Assembly (NCBI GenBank): GCA_030066245.1
Contig: JASJBY010000006.1
Location: 1-29,758 of the forward strand
DNA: 29,758 nucleotides
Reading direction: 5' to 3'
Source of the DNA: Gammaproteobacteria bacterium
GTDB taxonomy: Bacteria > Pseudomonadota > Gammaproteobacteria > JAABTG01
The position numbers were made by a program, and so were the translations under genes. The notes beneath the pieces are model-generated. The model searched no databases. It was not told the DNA's origin and worked only from the letters and a program-made list of their open reading frames with translations. Below, piece by piece: positions 9,443 through 17,469 of the stretch (its first letter is position 1; every line of letters starts with the position of its first letter).

Positions 9443-10345
9443 GTGAACCACTGTGTCTTTATCCACACCAACGAGAAGCAGTGGCTGGGAGCCGTGCTCG
9501 GGCAGTACGCCTTACGACGGAATTCAGTCAACAACGACAAATTCGACGTCCGCATTATCGACCATCGGGAATGTGCGTTCATGCACGCTCGGGAAGGCGA
9601 TGTCTACCTCAGGGACGGCGGCAAACGACCCTGGCTCAACGACGACCTGCAGTCGTTCACGCCGCTTCGCTTCATGCCGCCGGAGCTCATGGGCTATCAG
9701 GGACGGGCGGTGGTCATCGACCCCGACGTGTTCGCCATCGGTGACATCTGGGAGCTCCTATCCCGGGACATGCAGGGGCATGCTCTCATGTGCCGGACCA
9801 AGACTGGCTCCAAGGGCAAGCGCGGCTGCCTGGCAAGCAGCGTCATGCTGCTCGACTGCGCCAAGCTCCGCCACTGGCGGGCGGAGGACCAATTCAACGA
9901 GATGTTCACCTTCAAACGGGACTATATGGACTGGGTGTGCCTGAAGCTGGAGGACCGGGACAGCATCGGCCTGTTCGAGAGCGAGTGGAACGACTTCGAC
10001 CACCTTACCGAACGAACGAAAATGCTTCACAACACCAAGCGCAAGACACAGCCCTGGAAGACCGGCCTGCCGGTGGACTTTCGGCCCGCCGACACCTTCC
10101 GCCTCTTTCCACCGCGCCACTGGGTGCGCAGGGCGCGCCGCGCCGTGTTCGGTGAGTACCGCTTCGCGGGCCACTACAGACCCCACCCCGATCCCAACCA
10201 GGAGCGCTTCTTCTTCGGGCTGCTGCGTGAATGCATGGACAAGGGCGTGGTCAGCGAGGCGATGCTCCGCGACGAGATGACGAAAGGCAACGTGCGCCCT
10301 GACGCGCTGGACGTGCTCGAGCGTACCCCGCCGCTCGCCGCGTGA
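9443..10345 (+). CDS. GT8-like glycosyltransferase (300 aa)
   Basis: Probable cytoplasmic sugar transferase. The GTG start at 9443 is preceded by AGGGGAGGG about 7 bases upstream; this start removes an unlikely extension over the kinase promoter. Residues 84-103 (GRAVVIDPDVFAIGDIWELL) fit the GT8 pattern in which an Asp-x-Asp binds the metal and sugar nucleotide, here D93-P-D95 followed by a second Asp (GDI). Later residues NTKRKTQPWKTG resemble the conserved His/Lys end region of that family (LHNTKRKTQPW). There is no membrane segment. It diverges from the kinase gene (188 bases between starts) and opens the surface-glycan locus. The family call rests on the motif and length, so the sugar and acceptor are unknown. 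Confidence 0.75.
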   Translation: MNHCVFIHTNEKQWLGAVLGQYALRRNSVNNDKFDVRIIDHRECAFMHAREGDVYLRDGGKRPWLNDDLQSFTPLRFMPPELMGYQGRAVVIDPDVFAIGDIWELLSRDMQGHALMCRTKTGSKGKRGCLASSVMLLDCAKLRHWRAEDQFNEMFTFKRDYMDWVCLKLEDRDSIGLFESEWNDFDHLTERTKMLHNTKRKTQPWKTGLPVDFRPADTFRLFPPRHWVRRARRAVFGEYRFAGHYRPHPDPNQERFFFGLLRECMDKGVVSEAMLRDEMTKGNVRPDALDVLERTPPLAA

Positions 10346-10355
10346 CCGACTAGCG

Positions 10356-10368
10356 TTCTGTCACAGAA
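10356..10368. repeat. 13-base palindrome TTCTGTCACAGAA
   Basis: A perfect palindrome around a central C, 10 bases after the GT8-like stop codon and followed by ATTTTT at about 10376-10382. It may be a weak terminator (5-bp stem, TCA loop) or an operator half-site pair. It also marks the left edge of the hairpin-rich cassette. Confidence 0.4.
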
Positions 10369-10387
10369 TTAGGCTGATTTTTGGCCC

Positions 10388-10705
10388 GGCAGGGGTTTCG
10401 GCGGGAATCGCGCAAGGCGACTGGTGGAGGCCCGTTGCAGACCCCGGAAGGGGCGGGCAGGGTCGTCAGACCCAGCGGCGGTCGAGGGACGACCGCCCCG
10501 AGCGTCAGGACAGGGCCCATGCTCGCTTCGCTGTCCTGCTTCGCTCGATATCCCTGGGCATACCTTCCATGGCATGCCCGCTCGCAGGGACCGATGTCCA
10601 CTGGACACCGGTCTCTCTCCCGCTCTCCCGATCGCGAGGCCCGGGGTGTGCAACGAAACTGGCCGAAACTCGGAGCCTCGAGCGAATCCCGCCGAAACCC
10701 TTGCC
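10388..10705. repeat. 318-bp hairpin-rich cassette with 24-bp imperfect terminal inverted repeats
   Basis: The left end 10388-10411 and the reverse complement of 10682-10705 match at 22 of 24 bases (shared core GGGTTTCGGCGGGA). Between them are several further stems: CCCC-GGAA-GGGG (10442-10453), GGCGGTCG/CGACCGCC with a 5-base loop (10477-10497), CAGGACAG/CTGTCCTG (10506-10538), TCCCTG/CAGGGA enclosing GGGCAT/ATGCCC (10551-10590), and TGTCC-act-GGACA flanked by CCG/CGG (10591-10611). No convincing coding region is present; the frames crossing it look like noise and no start has a ribosome site. No obvious target-site duplication is seen outside the ends. It may be a MITE-like mobile element, an insertion-sequence remnant or a structured RNA. 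Confidence 0.6.
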
Positions 10706-10743
10706 ACCCATCATTCGAGGCATTTGCGGGACATTACGCCGAG

Positions 10744-11496
10744 TCAGCCTTTTCTGCCGCGCCACAGGGAGCGCGCCAGCCAGCCGTAGACGGGGTGGGG
10801 AAGGCAGCGTGCAACGCCGGAGGCAAAGGCCAGCGGCATCGGGAAAGCGCAATAGGGACGGCGCAACAGGATAGCACCACAGATCCGCTCGGCGGCTCTT
10901 TCCAATTCCACCTGAAAGGGCTTTCGGGCCTTGTGGGGCTTGGTCCGGATGAAGCCCGGAGTCACCAGAGTGACATCGATCCCCGTGCCTCGAAGCTCCA
11001 GACGCAAACTCTCGCTTAGATTGTGAACGGCGGCCTTCGCCGCCGAATAGGCGCCGACGGCGGGCAGACCTCGATAACCCGCCAAGCTGCCCATGGTCAC
11101 GATGTGCCCGCAGCGACGTTCGAGCATGGCGGGCAGCACGGCCTCGATGCAGTTGACCGTGCCCATCACGTTGACTCGAAAGATGCTCTCGAAGTCCGAT
11201 GCCCGCAAGTCGCGGGCCGGCGTCTTGCGGCCTCCCCCGGCGATGGCCACGAGTCGCTGAATCGGGCCCAAGGTCGCCTCGCCCTTTTGGACCGCCTCCC
11301 GAACCGCCCCCGGATCGGTGACATCACAGGCCTGGGCATGGGCCCGGCCGCCAGCATCGCCAATCTCGGCAACCAGAGAATCTAGGAGTTCGCGGCGCCG
11401 CGCTACGGCGATGACGGGATGGCCCATTCGCGCCAGACGCCGCGCAACGTCCCGTCCCACGCCCGAGGATGCCCCGGTAATCAGGGTTGCTTGCAC
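10744..11496 (-). CDS. SDR-family NAD(P)-dependent oxidoreductase (250 aa)
   Basis: Classical short-chain dehydrogenase/reductase, a soluble Rossmann-fold enzyme acting on a hydroxyl or keto group. The cofactor loop TGASSGVG is at residues 7-14, with RR at 33-35 after the second strand, which tends to favour NADP. The usual NNAG is AIAGG near 84-88. Catalytic residues are Asn109, Ser137, Tyr150 and Lys154 (YSAAK). Length is normal. The start is GTG at 11496; no ATG lies upstream in frame and the ribosome site is weak. The C-terminal 45 residues contain hydrophobic patches (YCAFPMPLAFASGVARCLP), seen in SDRs that act on lipids or associate with membranes. Its place in a glycan locus suggests a sugar or lipid substrate, which is inference. 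Confidence 0.9.
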   Translation of the reverse strand: MQATLITGASSGVGRDVARRLARMGHPVIAVARRRELLDSLVAEIGDAGGRAHAQACDVTDPGAVREAVQKGEATLGPIQRLVAIAGGGRKTPARDLRASDFESIFRVNVMGTVNCIEAVLPAMLERRCGHIVTMGSLAGYRGLPAVGAYSAAKAAVHNLSESLRLELRGTGIDVTLVTPGFIRTKPHKARKPFQVELERAAERICGAILLRRPYCAFPMPLAFASGVARCLPHPVYGWLARSLWRGRKG

Positions 11497-11634
11497 ACTT
11501 GGTCCAGCGTTCGTCAGAGATCGGGGTCGCCGCCGGCGGGGCAGGCACGCATCGTCCGCTCCCGGCTGCGGGTGGCCGGTGGCACCGCAACCATTCGGCC
11601 CGCTTCCGGCAAAGGCACGATCCAGCCCGCCGAG

Positions 11635-12399
11635 CTAGCTTTCAAGCCGGAATCGCTCTTCCCATTTCGCCAGGTTACGCATGGGATCCTTGTAGTAGGC
11701 GGTCCGCCGTATGAGCGCAACGAAGCCCCTGTGCAAGGTCCGCCCGACCCATCGCATGGGTCGGTCCACGTCAAGAAACAGCACGACACGCTCCTCTTCG
11801 GTGTTGTTGAACACCTCGTGACGGAAGGTATCGTCGAATACCACAACTTTGCCCTCCTCCCAGTGGAAGCGTTGATCATCGATGCGCATATAGCACTGGT
11901 CGGCGGCCTTGGGCACTTTCACACCCAGGTGAACGCGGATTATCCCCTTGGTTACCCCGCGGTGCTCACGGATATGGAAACCGGGAGCGAGGATGGAGAA
12001 GAAAGCAGACTGAAGGCCCGGTATCGCCTCCAGAACGCGCATGGTTTCCGGGCAACGCGCACAGTTGTGCTCAACTCGGGCGCCAAAGCCGAGGAGGGCA
12101 AACGTCCGCCAGTTTTCACCATGTGAAATCTTGTACTGGTCCGGTGAGACCACATGAAACGGTGGAATTTTCTCACGTTCGGCGAGAACGGCATCCAACT
12201 CCTTTCGGATAACGGCCCAGTTGTCCTCGAGCACCGGTACATAGGAGAACTGGGAGGGGTCGAAAATGGGCTGATCTCCGATCAGCGATTGTCGTCCCAT
12301 GAAATCGTAGGATCGGCGAACCAGGCGCTGCGCTACTTTCTTGAAGCGCCGCCAGGTGCGGCTGCGTCCGTCCGTTCGTGGTAAGGTCTCGCTTGCCAT
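11635..12399 (-). CDS. aspartyl/asparaginyl beta-hydroxylase-family dioxygenase (254 aa)
   Basis: Predicted Fe(II)/2-oxoglutarate dioxygenase. From ATG 12399 (a TTG one codon upstream is possible), the core motifs are ILAPGFHIREHRG with iron ligand His146, RVHLGV with Arg155 for 2-oxoglutarate binding, and FDDTFRHEVFNN with the second iron ligand His194. These fit the family (PF05118) that includes LpxO, which hydroxylates lipid A acyl chains. LpxO normally has an N-terminal membrane helix; here the N-terminus is basic and soluble (WRRFKKVAQRLVRR), suggesting peripheral membrane contact. The substrate may be lipid A, another lipid or a protein. It lies 138 bases upstream of the SDR gene on the same strand, so co-transcription is possible. 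Confidence 0.88.
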   Translation of the reverse strand: MASETLPRTDGRSRTWRRFKKVAQRLVRRSYDFMGRQSLIGDQPIFDPSQFSYVPVLEDNWAVIRKELDAVLAEREKIPPFHVVSPDQYKISHGENWRTFALLGFGARVEHNCARCPETMRVLEAIPGLQSAFFSILAPGFHIREHRGVTKGIIRVHLGVKVPKAADQCYMRIDDQRFHWEEGKVVVFDDTFRHEVFNNTEEERVVLFLDVDRPMRWVGRTLHRGFVALIRRTAYYKDPMRNLAKWEERFRLES

Positions 12400-12704
12400 C
12401 AATTTGGTCCGGTTATGCCTCTACCGCTAGCTGCTGCCCACCGAATCGTCGCTCCCGACCGGTAAACGCGCTCGCGCGGCCTTCAGCGTTGCTCAAGAGG
12501 GCGAATGCGCCGCAAATGGTGCCCAATTTCCTTTCTGAGGGCAAGGTCATTTACTGAGTGTCGGTTGGCAAACAGTGCCCGCGCCTGTCGCCTTCGCCAT
12601 GCCCGTCATCCTTGATCGAAACTCCCCGGCAACCGTTCGGAGACGACACCCATGCCCGGTGCAGGCCGCCCGTCGGCGCCGACCTCCCGTGGCCACCTGC
12701 ACGC
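12400..12704. other. intergenic stretch without recognisable gene
   Basis: About 300 bases between the dioxygenase start and the sulfotransferase stop, both minus strand. It should contain the dioxygenase promoter, but I find no clear boxes, repeat or RNA. Confidence 0.4.
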
Positions 12705-13709
12705 TCAGACCGAAGCGGCCGACGCCCGGGCCTCACCCGTGGCGCTCGCACCATCTTTAGCAGACTTGCCGACGTAGCCGAAGAAGTCAGTCAAGTTTGT
12801 CTCGACGAAGGCGTCGACGCGCGCGATTTCGGCATTCTCCAGGTAATCGCGGTAGCCTCCCACCTTTGCCCGGCGCACCTTGTAGCTGTCAGGGTTGCCT
12901 CGGTCTCCTGGCACCATCCTGCCACCGCTGAACCAGAACACTTTCTTCTTTTCCAGCTTCTTCATGTTCTCAAAGGAGGCGAACTCCACCGCCTCCCGGA
13001 TCTGCGCGTCGGTGGCAGGCGTCCCCATGAAATCCATGAGGGCCTTCAGGGTCGCCTCGGGCCGTGCCCGCAGATCTTCGTACCGGATCAGCAACAGTTC
13101 CTTTATACGAGCCGCTTCCCTTGCCCAGAGGTTCATAAAAGCCACCGATCTGGGCAGCCCCGCATTCGGGTCCAGCATGAACTCTACCACCGGCACGTCC
13201 GCGCCCTGCTCCGGGAACCTGAGCAGCCTTGTCTTGGCCGGCGTCATTCGAAACTTCCACTGGAAGAATTGAGAGACCGCCACGTCCCTTGGGTCGCGTA
13301 CCAGAAGCACCACCTTCTTGTCGTAGAAGTCGGCTTTTGAATCGCGGTGTCCCGTGTAGTCCTTGATGTAGTTGTCGTGGGTGAAGGAGATCCGGGCGAC
13401 CTCGGGGTTCATGTGGTGAAAATTGTCGAACCCCAGCAGAGAGTTCTGCGGCAGCCCGTGCTTCTGCTGATACACTCGGGAGAGCATCACGCGAAGCCAG
13501 GTGCGCCCCGCCTTGCCGAAAGATACGACGACCACGTCAGCAGCTCTCAGCTCCCGCACCTCCTCGCGACCGCGTAGCCAGCGTTCGACTGCGATGCGCT
13601 TCTGTGCGGGAGCAGGCGCGAGTACCAGGCGCAGCCCCCTGCGGGCCGTTGTCTTCCAAACGGAGCGCAGGGCGTGCCTGACGAGAAAGAAGGAATAAGG
13701 AATGGACAT
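12705..13709 (-). CDS. PAPS-dependent sulfotransferase (334 aa)
   Basis: Transfers sulfate from PAPS to a hydroxyl of a carbohydrate, lipid or small molecule. The 5'-phosphosulfate loop is VVSFGKAGRTWLRVML (residues about 61-76), a variant of the usual PKSGTTWL. The 3'-phosphate motif is LVRDPRDVAVSQF (136-148, with Arg138 and Ser146). A histidine at 111 (SFTHDNY) is at the place of the catalytic base, and the RRAKVGGYRDYL segment near 285 fits the C-terminal PAPS-binding loop. No membrane segment is clear. ATG 13709 is the first start; the family-like part begins after about 55 basic residues. The last 20 residues are Ala/Ser-rich. PAPS synthesis genes are not in the window. Sulfated surface glycans are the likely product, by context. 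Confidence 0.9.
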   Translation of the reverse strand: MSIPYSFFLVRHALRSVWKTTARRGLRLVLAPAPAQKRIAVERWLRGREEVRELRAADVVVVSFGKAGRTWLRVMLSRVYQQKHGLPQNSLLGFDNFHHMNPEVARISFTHDNYIKDYTGHRDSKADFYDKKVVLLVRDPRDVAVSQFFQWKFRMTPAKTRLLRFPEQGADVPVVEFMLDPNAGLPRSVAFMNLWAREAARIKELLLIRYEDLRARPEATLKALMDFMGTPATDAQIREAVEFASFENMKKLEKKKVFWFSGGRMVPGDRGNPDSYKVRRAKVGGYRDYLENAEIARVDAFVETNLTDFFGYVGKSAKDGASATGEARASAASV

Positions 13710-14104
13710 GGTTAGTGATCCAAGCGCGTGCCCATTAGTTGGCCAGGCGACTCAGGCTATGTCCCCTCGCAGCTGAAATCAAGTAGCGTTCGAATCGACT
13801 GGTGCGCTCCCGCGTCACACGCATCCCTGGAAACTCCCGAGGCGCCAAGCAGCGCTCCGGCGGTGTTTTTCCGAGGACGACTTGCTAACGGCTCGAGCCT
13901 CAACTGCTTCTCCGCTAGACACCATGCCCGGGCTGGGGGAGCCGGCTGGGTCACTTGAAGTTCACCACCCAATCTAGGAGACTTTAGCCGCTTAAGCCGA
14001 TAACTTAACACATTCCCACCGCAACGACAGGCCCTGGCGCATCAGCCAAGAAACCCCGGGGCTGAACGAGCAACCAGACCGTCGAGCGACTGAGCAGGGC
14101 TCTT
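13710..14104. other. divergent intergenic region (sulfotransferase / ELM1-family gene)
   Basis: 395 bases between two divergent starts, so it should hold promoters for both. I see no confident promoter pair, tRNA or repeat. An 84-codon minus-strand frame here starts with GTG, has no ribosome site and looks like chance. Confidence 0.4.
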
Positions 14105-15244
14105 ATGCACGTCGGCAGTAAAGCGCCGCAGACCGGTAGCCGCATCCACGTGGACCCACCCCGCATCTGGCTGGTGCTCGGCGATAAGCAGGGTGACAAC
14201 GGGCAGGTCGAGGTGATCGCGAAGGCCCTGCCATGGCCCTGCGAGAGGAAGAACATCCAAATGCTCGCCCCCTACGTGGTGCGCAAACCGCGGGTGAGGG
14301 CCTCGCTTTTTCACATCGACAGAGCGCGCTCCGATCCCCTGGAGCCGCCCTGGCCAGACCTGATTCTCACTATCGGTCGCCGGCCCGCGAATGTCGCCCT
14401 GTGGATCCGCAAGAAGTCCGGTGGACAGACGAAAATCGTACTCGTGGGCAAGCCTTCCGGCATGATGGGGCATTTCGACCTCATCATACACAGTGCAGAA
14501 GCGCAGTTTCCGCCGCTGCCTAAAGTGCTGCGCATCGGGCTGCCCTTGATGCAGATCGCTTCCGAGGCAGTGCGGGCGGAAACGCAAGCGTGGCAGCCTC
14601 GCCTGGCGACGTTGCCGCGGCCCCTGGTCGGCATACTAATCGGCGGTCCCACTGGGCCGTTTCTTTACAACAGAGCCGTCTCAGCACGTCTGGTCGACCT
14701 AGCGGCGGACATCGTGGACAAAGGCGGAACACCGTACGTCACCACCAGTCGTCGCACGCCAATGGCAACCGTGAGCACGTTAAAGGCGGAGTTACCGGCG
14801 GGTGCGCGCCTGTCTGAATGGAAGCCGAATTTGGCGGAGAATCCATATCGCGCCCTGCTCGGCCTCGCGGATGGCTTCATGGTCACAGGGGATAGTATCT
14901 CCATGATGGTCGAAGTCATTCGGATGGGTAAGCCCCTGGCGATTCTCGACCTTCCAAGAAGCTGGCTGGGAAGAATCGATCAGTCGCGTCGCTCGCTCAC
15001 TCGATGGCTGTTTGCGCCCGGGGCCGACCGGACCCGCAACAGTCTGCGTGAGCTGCTCGGTGTCACCTTATATCGACTCCATCTGCTTCGGCACACACGG
15101 GATATCCTGGCCTTCCACGACATGCTTATTGATGAAAGACTTGCCGTTAGAGCCGGCGAGGACTTCCGGCCCCCACCCGGCCGGCTGACTGATGATCTGC
15201 CTGGCGTCATCAACCGCGTGAAGGCGCTGTTGGGCGGCCGCTAA
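14105..15244 (+). CDS. ELM1/GtrOC1-family putative nucleotide-diphospho-sugar transferase (379 aa)
   Basis: Member of the family named after plant mitochondrial fission protein ELM1 (PF06258), which in bacteria lies in lipopolysaccharide or surface-glycan loci and has a GT-B-like fold. Hallmarks: IWLVLGDKQGDNGQ at residues about 20-33, DLILTIGRRPANVALWI near 94-110, VGILIGGPTG near 177, TTSRRTP near 216, and the acceptor/nucleotide region ADGFMVTGDSISMMVEVIRM near 255-275. The start ATG 14105 is the first in frame with a weak CAGGG site. The only other plus-strand glycan genes are the GT8-like and GT39 genes; it has no close operon partner. The biochemical role in bacteria is not established, so the transfer activity is inferred. 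Confidence 0.88.
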   Translation: MHVGSKAPQTGSRIHVDPPRIWLVLGDKQGDNGQVEVIAKALPWPCERKNIQMLAPYVVRKPRVRASLFHIDRARSDPLEPPWPDLILTIGRRPANVALWIRKKSGGQTKIVLVGKPSGMMGHFDLIIHSAEAQFPPLPKVLRIGLPLMQIASEAVRAETQAWQPRLATLPRPLVGILIGGPTGPFLYNRAVSARLVDLAADIVDKGGTPYVTTSRRTPMATVSTLKAELPAGARLSEWKPNLAENPYRALLGLADGFMVTGDSISMMVEVIRMGKPLAILDLPRSWLGRIDQSRRSLTRWLFAPGADRTRNSLRELLGVTLYRLHLLRHTRDILAFHDMLIDERLAVRAGEDFRPPPGRLTDDLPGVINRVKALLGGR

Positions 15245-15307
15245 ACACCTGGCACGAGACCGCCGCGCAGCCCTCCGCACGGGGCCGCTCGGCGCGGGAC
15301 CTGGGGC

Positions 15308-17062
15308 TCACCCCGGCCCTTCGCTGGCTCTCGGCGTGGAAACTGTTTCTAGCACCGCGCTCCGATCCTGCAGCCGATAAATCCTGTCTGATGATTTCAC
15401 CATGGCTGTTTGATGTGAGATCGCCAGTATGGTCAGGTCGCCCCGCAATGCCTCCATCGTCCGGCAAATCGCAGCCTCGCTGTCTGGATCCAAGGCACTC
15501 GTAGCCTCATCCAGAATCAGAAGTCGAGGCCTATGAGCCAATGCCCGCGCAATCATGATACGCTGGCGCTGTCCCCCCGATAACTTGGTTCCCCTTTCAC
15601 CGACAAGGCTGCCCATACCTTCCGGCATGCTGGATACAAAGTCCCAGGCGCCAGCACCTCGCAATGCATACTTCGCGTCGGCCTCGCCGAGCTCCGGATC
15701 ACCCAGAGTCACATTATGCAGGACCGTGTCGTGCAAGAGGAGATTTTCCTGCGGAACGTAGCCAATCCTGCGACGCCACTTCCTCAGATCGACTTCGCTC
15801 ATCGCGACACCGTCCACGAACACCTCGCCGGCTTGCGGTCGCAACAGCCCGATAATTAGGTCTACCAGCGTCGTCTTCCCGCTGCCTGATGGTCCGATGA
15901 TGGTTGTTAGTGATCCTGCTGGAATCTTCAGAGAAAGGTTCTTGAGGACCGCTGTGTTGTCATAGGCAAATGAAACGCCGGAGAACTGAATAGCCGAATC
16001 CAGACCAGGGGCTATCCCCCCACCCAGTTTCTCCCGCGCGCGCTCGGACCGATCAATCAGATCCCGCAACGACCAGAATGCGCTCTCAGCGGCCATCAGT
16101 TTCTGGTATTGCTTCTGTACTTTGCCAATGCGACTTAAGACTCGCGTCAACAAGACAACCAGCGTGATCACTGTGGCAAAAGGTACGTTCCAATGCGTTA
16201 GGGCAAGAAACATGCCCAGGGCGATAATAACAATCAACAGCCACTCTTGAGCAGAATCAAGTACAGCACTGCTAAATGCTTCCCGCTGCAGGGCTCGGTT
16301 CAGTTTTGCAGTTTCCATCTCAAGCACGGCGTCCGCCAGATCTTCTTTGGCCATGGCTTTGAGTGGTTTCACAGACTGCAGGGTGTCTGTCAGTCGGGAC
16401 ATCAAGGATTTCAGCAGCTCGGTCTGCTTTTTCCCTGCCTTTCGCGCCATTCGAACCAGGAAATGCAGCGACCCCAGAATCACGAGGCCACCTACAAGCG
16501 CAGCCAAAGTTGCCTGCCAGGACACCGCCAACGCGATCGTCGCGTAGACCGAAGCCTGGATAAGAATGGCAATCAGCGTCATGCCATGCACGAACGCTTC
16601 TGAAGAGCGGTACGCTTCCGTGGCCAAGCTATTCGTAAAACGCCCAATTGGCTGATGCAGAAAATGCTCCCATCGGCTGGCTAGCATTGCCCGCAACATG
16701 TCCAATCGCAGATCAGTGGCTATCTGGGCGGACGTGTAGCCTATGTACTTTTTGGCGACCAGTAACAGACCCGTCTTGAAGGTGACCGCAAGGACAATAA
16801 TGAACAGCAGCACGCCGACGGAAGGTGAGAAACCCAGATCGGCAAGGCGATCCAACACTATACGCTCCAACTCGTTTCTGCTATCTGAAGACGCTGTGTC
16901 CGAATCCGCCCCCCCCTGCGCAGGCTCTTCGATAAGCATATTCATTAAGGGCAACAGCGCTGACAGGCCGATACCTTCCGCGACGTGGGCCAAGAGTAAG
17001 GCAACCAGCATCACGGCAGATTTCTTCGGATATAAGCGAAGATAAGTGAGGATAAGACGCAT
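15308..17062 (-). CDS. ABC exporter, fused membrane and ATPase domains (584 aa), copy 1
   Basis: Half-transporter of MsbA/PglK type, expected to work as a homodimer flipping a lipid-linked glycan or glycolipid across the inner membrane. The membrane domain covers about residues 1-325 with six predicted helices (first near 15-35). The ATPase domain has Walker A GPSGSGKTTL near 388-397, Q-loop YVPQEN, signature LSGGQRQR near 492, Walker B LLILDEATSALD near 515 with catalytic Glu, and switch His in LAISHQTAM. All are intact. The linker motif MARKAGKK and LKPLKAM recur in the second exporter of the window, showing they are paralogs. ATG 17062 is the natural start. It is convergent with the ELM1-family gene, 63 bases between stops. 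Confidence 0.93.
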   Translation of the reverse strand: MRLILTYLRLYPKKSAVMLVALLLAHVAEGIGLSALLPLMNMLIEEPAQGGADSDTASSDSRNELERIVLDRLADLGFSPSVGVLLFIIVLAVTFKTGLLLVAKKYIGYTSAQIATDLRLDMLRAMLASRWEHFLHQPIGRFTNSLATEAYRSSEAFVHGMTLIAILIQASVYATIALAVSWQATLAALVGGLVILGSLHFLVRMARKAGKKQTELLKSLMSRLTDTLQSVKPLKAMAKEDLADAVLEMETAKLNRALQREAFSSAVLDSAQEWLLIVIIALGMFLALTHWNVPFATVITLVVLLTRVLSRIGKVQKQYQKLMAAESAFWSLRDLIDRSERAREKLGGGIAPGLDSAIQFSGVSFAYDNTAVLKNLSLKIPAGSLTTIIGPSGSGKTTLVDLIIGLLRPQAGEVFVDGVAMSEVDLRKWRRRIGYVPQENLLLHDTVLHNVTLGDPELGEADAKYALRGAGAWDFVSSMPEGMGSLVGERGTKLSGGQRQRIMIARALAHRPRLLILDEATSALDPDSEAAICRTMEALRGDLTILAISHQTAMVKSSDRIYRLQDRSAVLETVSTPRASEGPG

Positions 17063-17469
17063 TGGCGCTGAATAGTGTCTGAAGTCCGCCGCAAAGCCAC
17101 AAACAAGGCAGACGGATAACGCTGCATTATGCGCGGAGGAGCTTATGCGCTACAAGTCGGCCACTATTCCCGTAACGCACGACTGCCTCGACCCGCGCTG
17201 CCGAAAACCCCTCTGGCGCGGCGCCGCCCACCACGCTCCAAAGCGACGCGATACCTGTGTCTGCGCGCTGGCCAGCTTCTCAGTACTATTAAGCTGCGAC
17301 AAATAAGGACGGGGAGCCATCCACTGCAACAGCGGCCCCCTGATGAGCGGCTGTCGGCACATAATGTTCATGTATTGACGAAGCGGCGGTCGATTCGGTG
17401 ATGGGACGTGCTCCAGCAACGGACGGCGGTGACACGACCTCGACAAGCCGGAGCTACCTCCCCATTTCT
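17063..17469. other. intergenic stretch with one possible small gene
   Basis: 407 bases between the minus-strand GT2 stop and the ABC start. The only coding candidate is a 53-codon plus-strand frame with a strong ribosome site (17145-17306). No repeat or RNA is recognised. Confidence 0.4.
17145..17306 (+). CDS. possible small Cys-rich protein (53 aa), doubtful
   Basis: ATG 17145 is preceded by GGAGGA with a 5-base spacer, one of the best ribosome sites in the window. The peptide starts MRYKSATIPVTHDCLDPRCR and has five cysteines (C14, C19, C38, C40 and C51), ending SVLLSCDK. There is no recognised family, and the frame is antisense to the probable leader of the ABC gene. It could be chance. 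Confidence 0.2.
   Translation: MRYKSATIPVTHDCLDPRCRKPLWRGAAHHAPKRRDTCVCALASFSVLLSCDK

Noticed and set aside
10381..11019. Plus-strand open frame across the hairpin cassette
   Set aside because: Runs antisense into the SDR gene, has no ribosome site and low-complexity Arg/Ser/Gly composition.
11419..12126. Plus-strand open frame of 235 codons
   Set aside because: Antisense to the dioxygenase and SDR genes, whose catalytic motifs are clear.
13757..14011. Minus-strand 84-codon frame between sulfotransferase and ELM1 genes
   Set aside because: GTG start without ribosome site, no recognisable family, chance-like composition.
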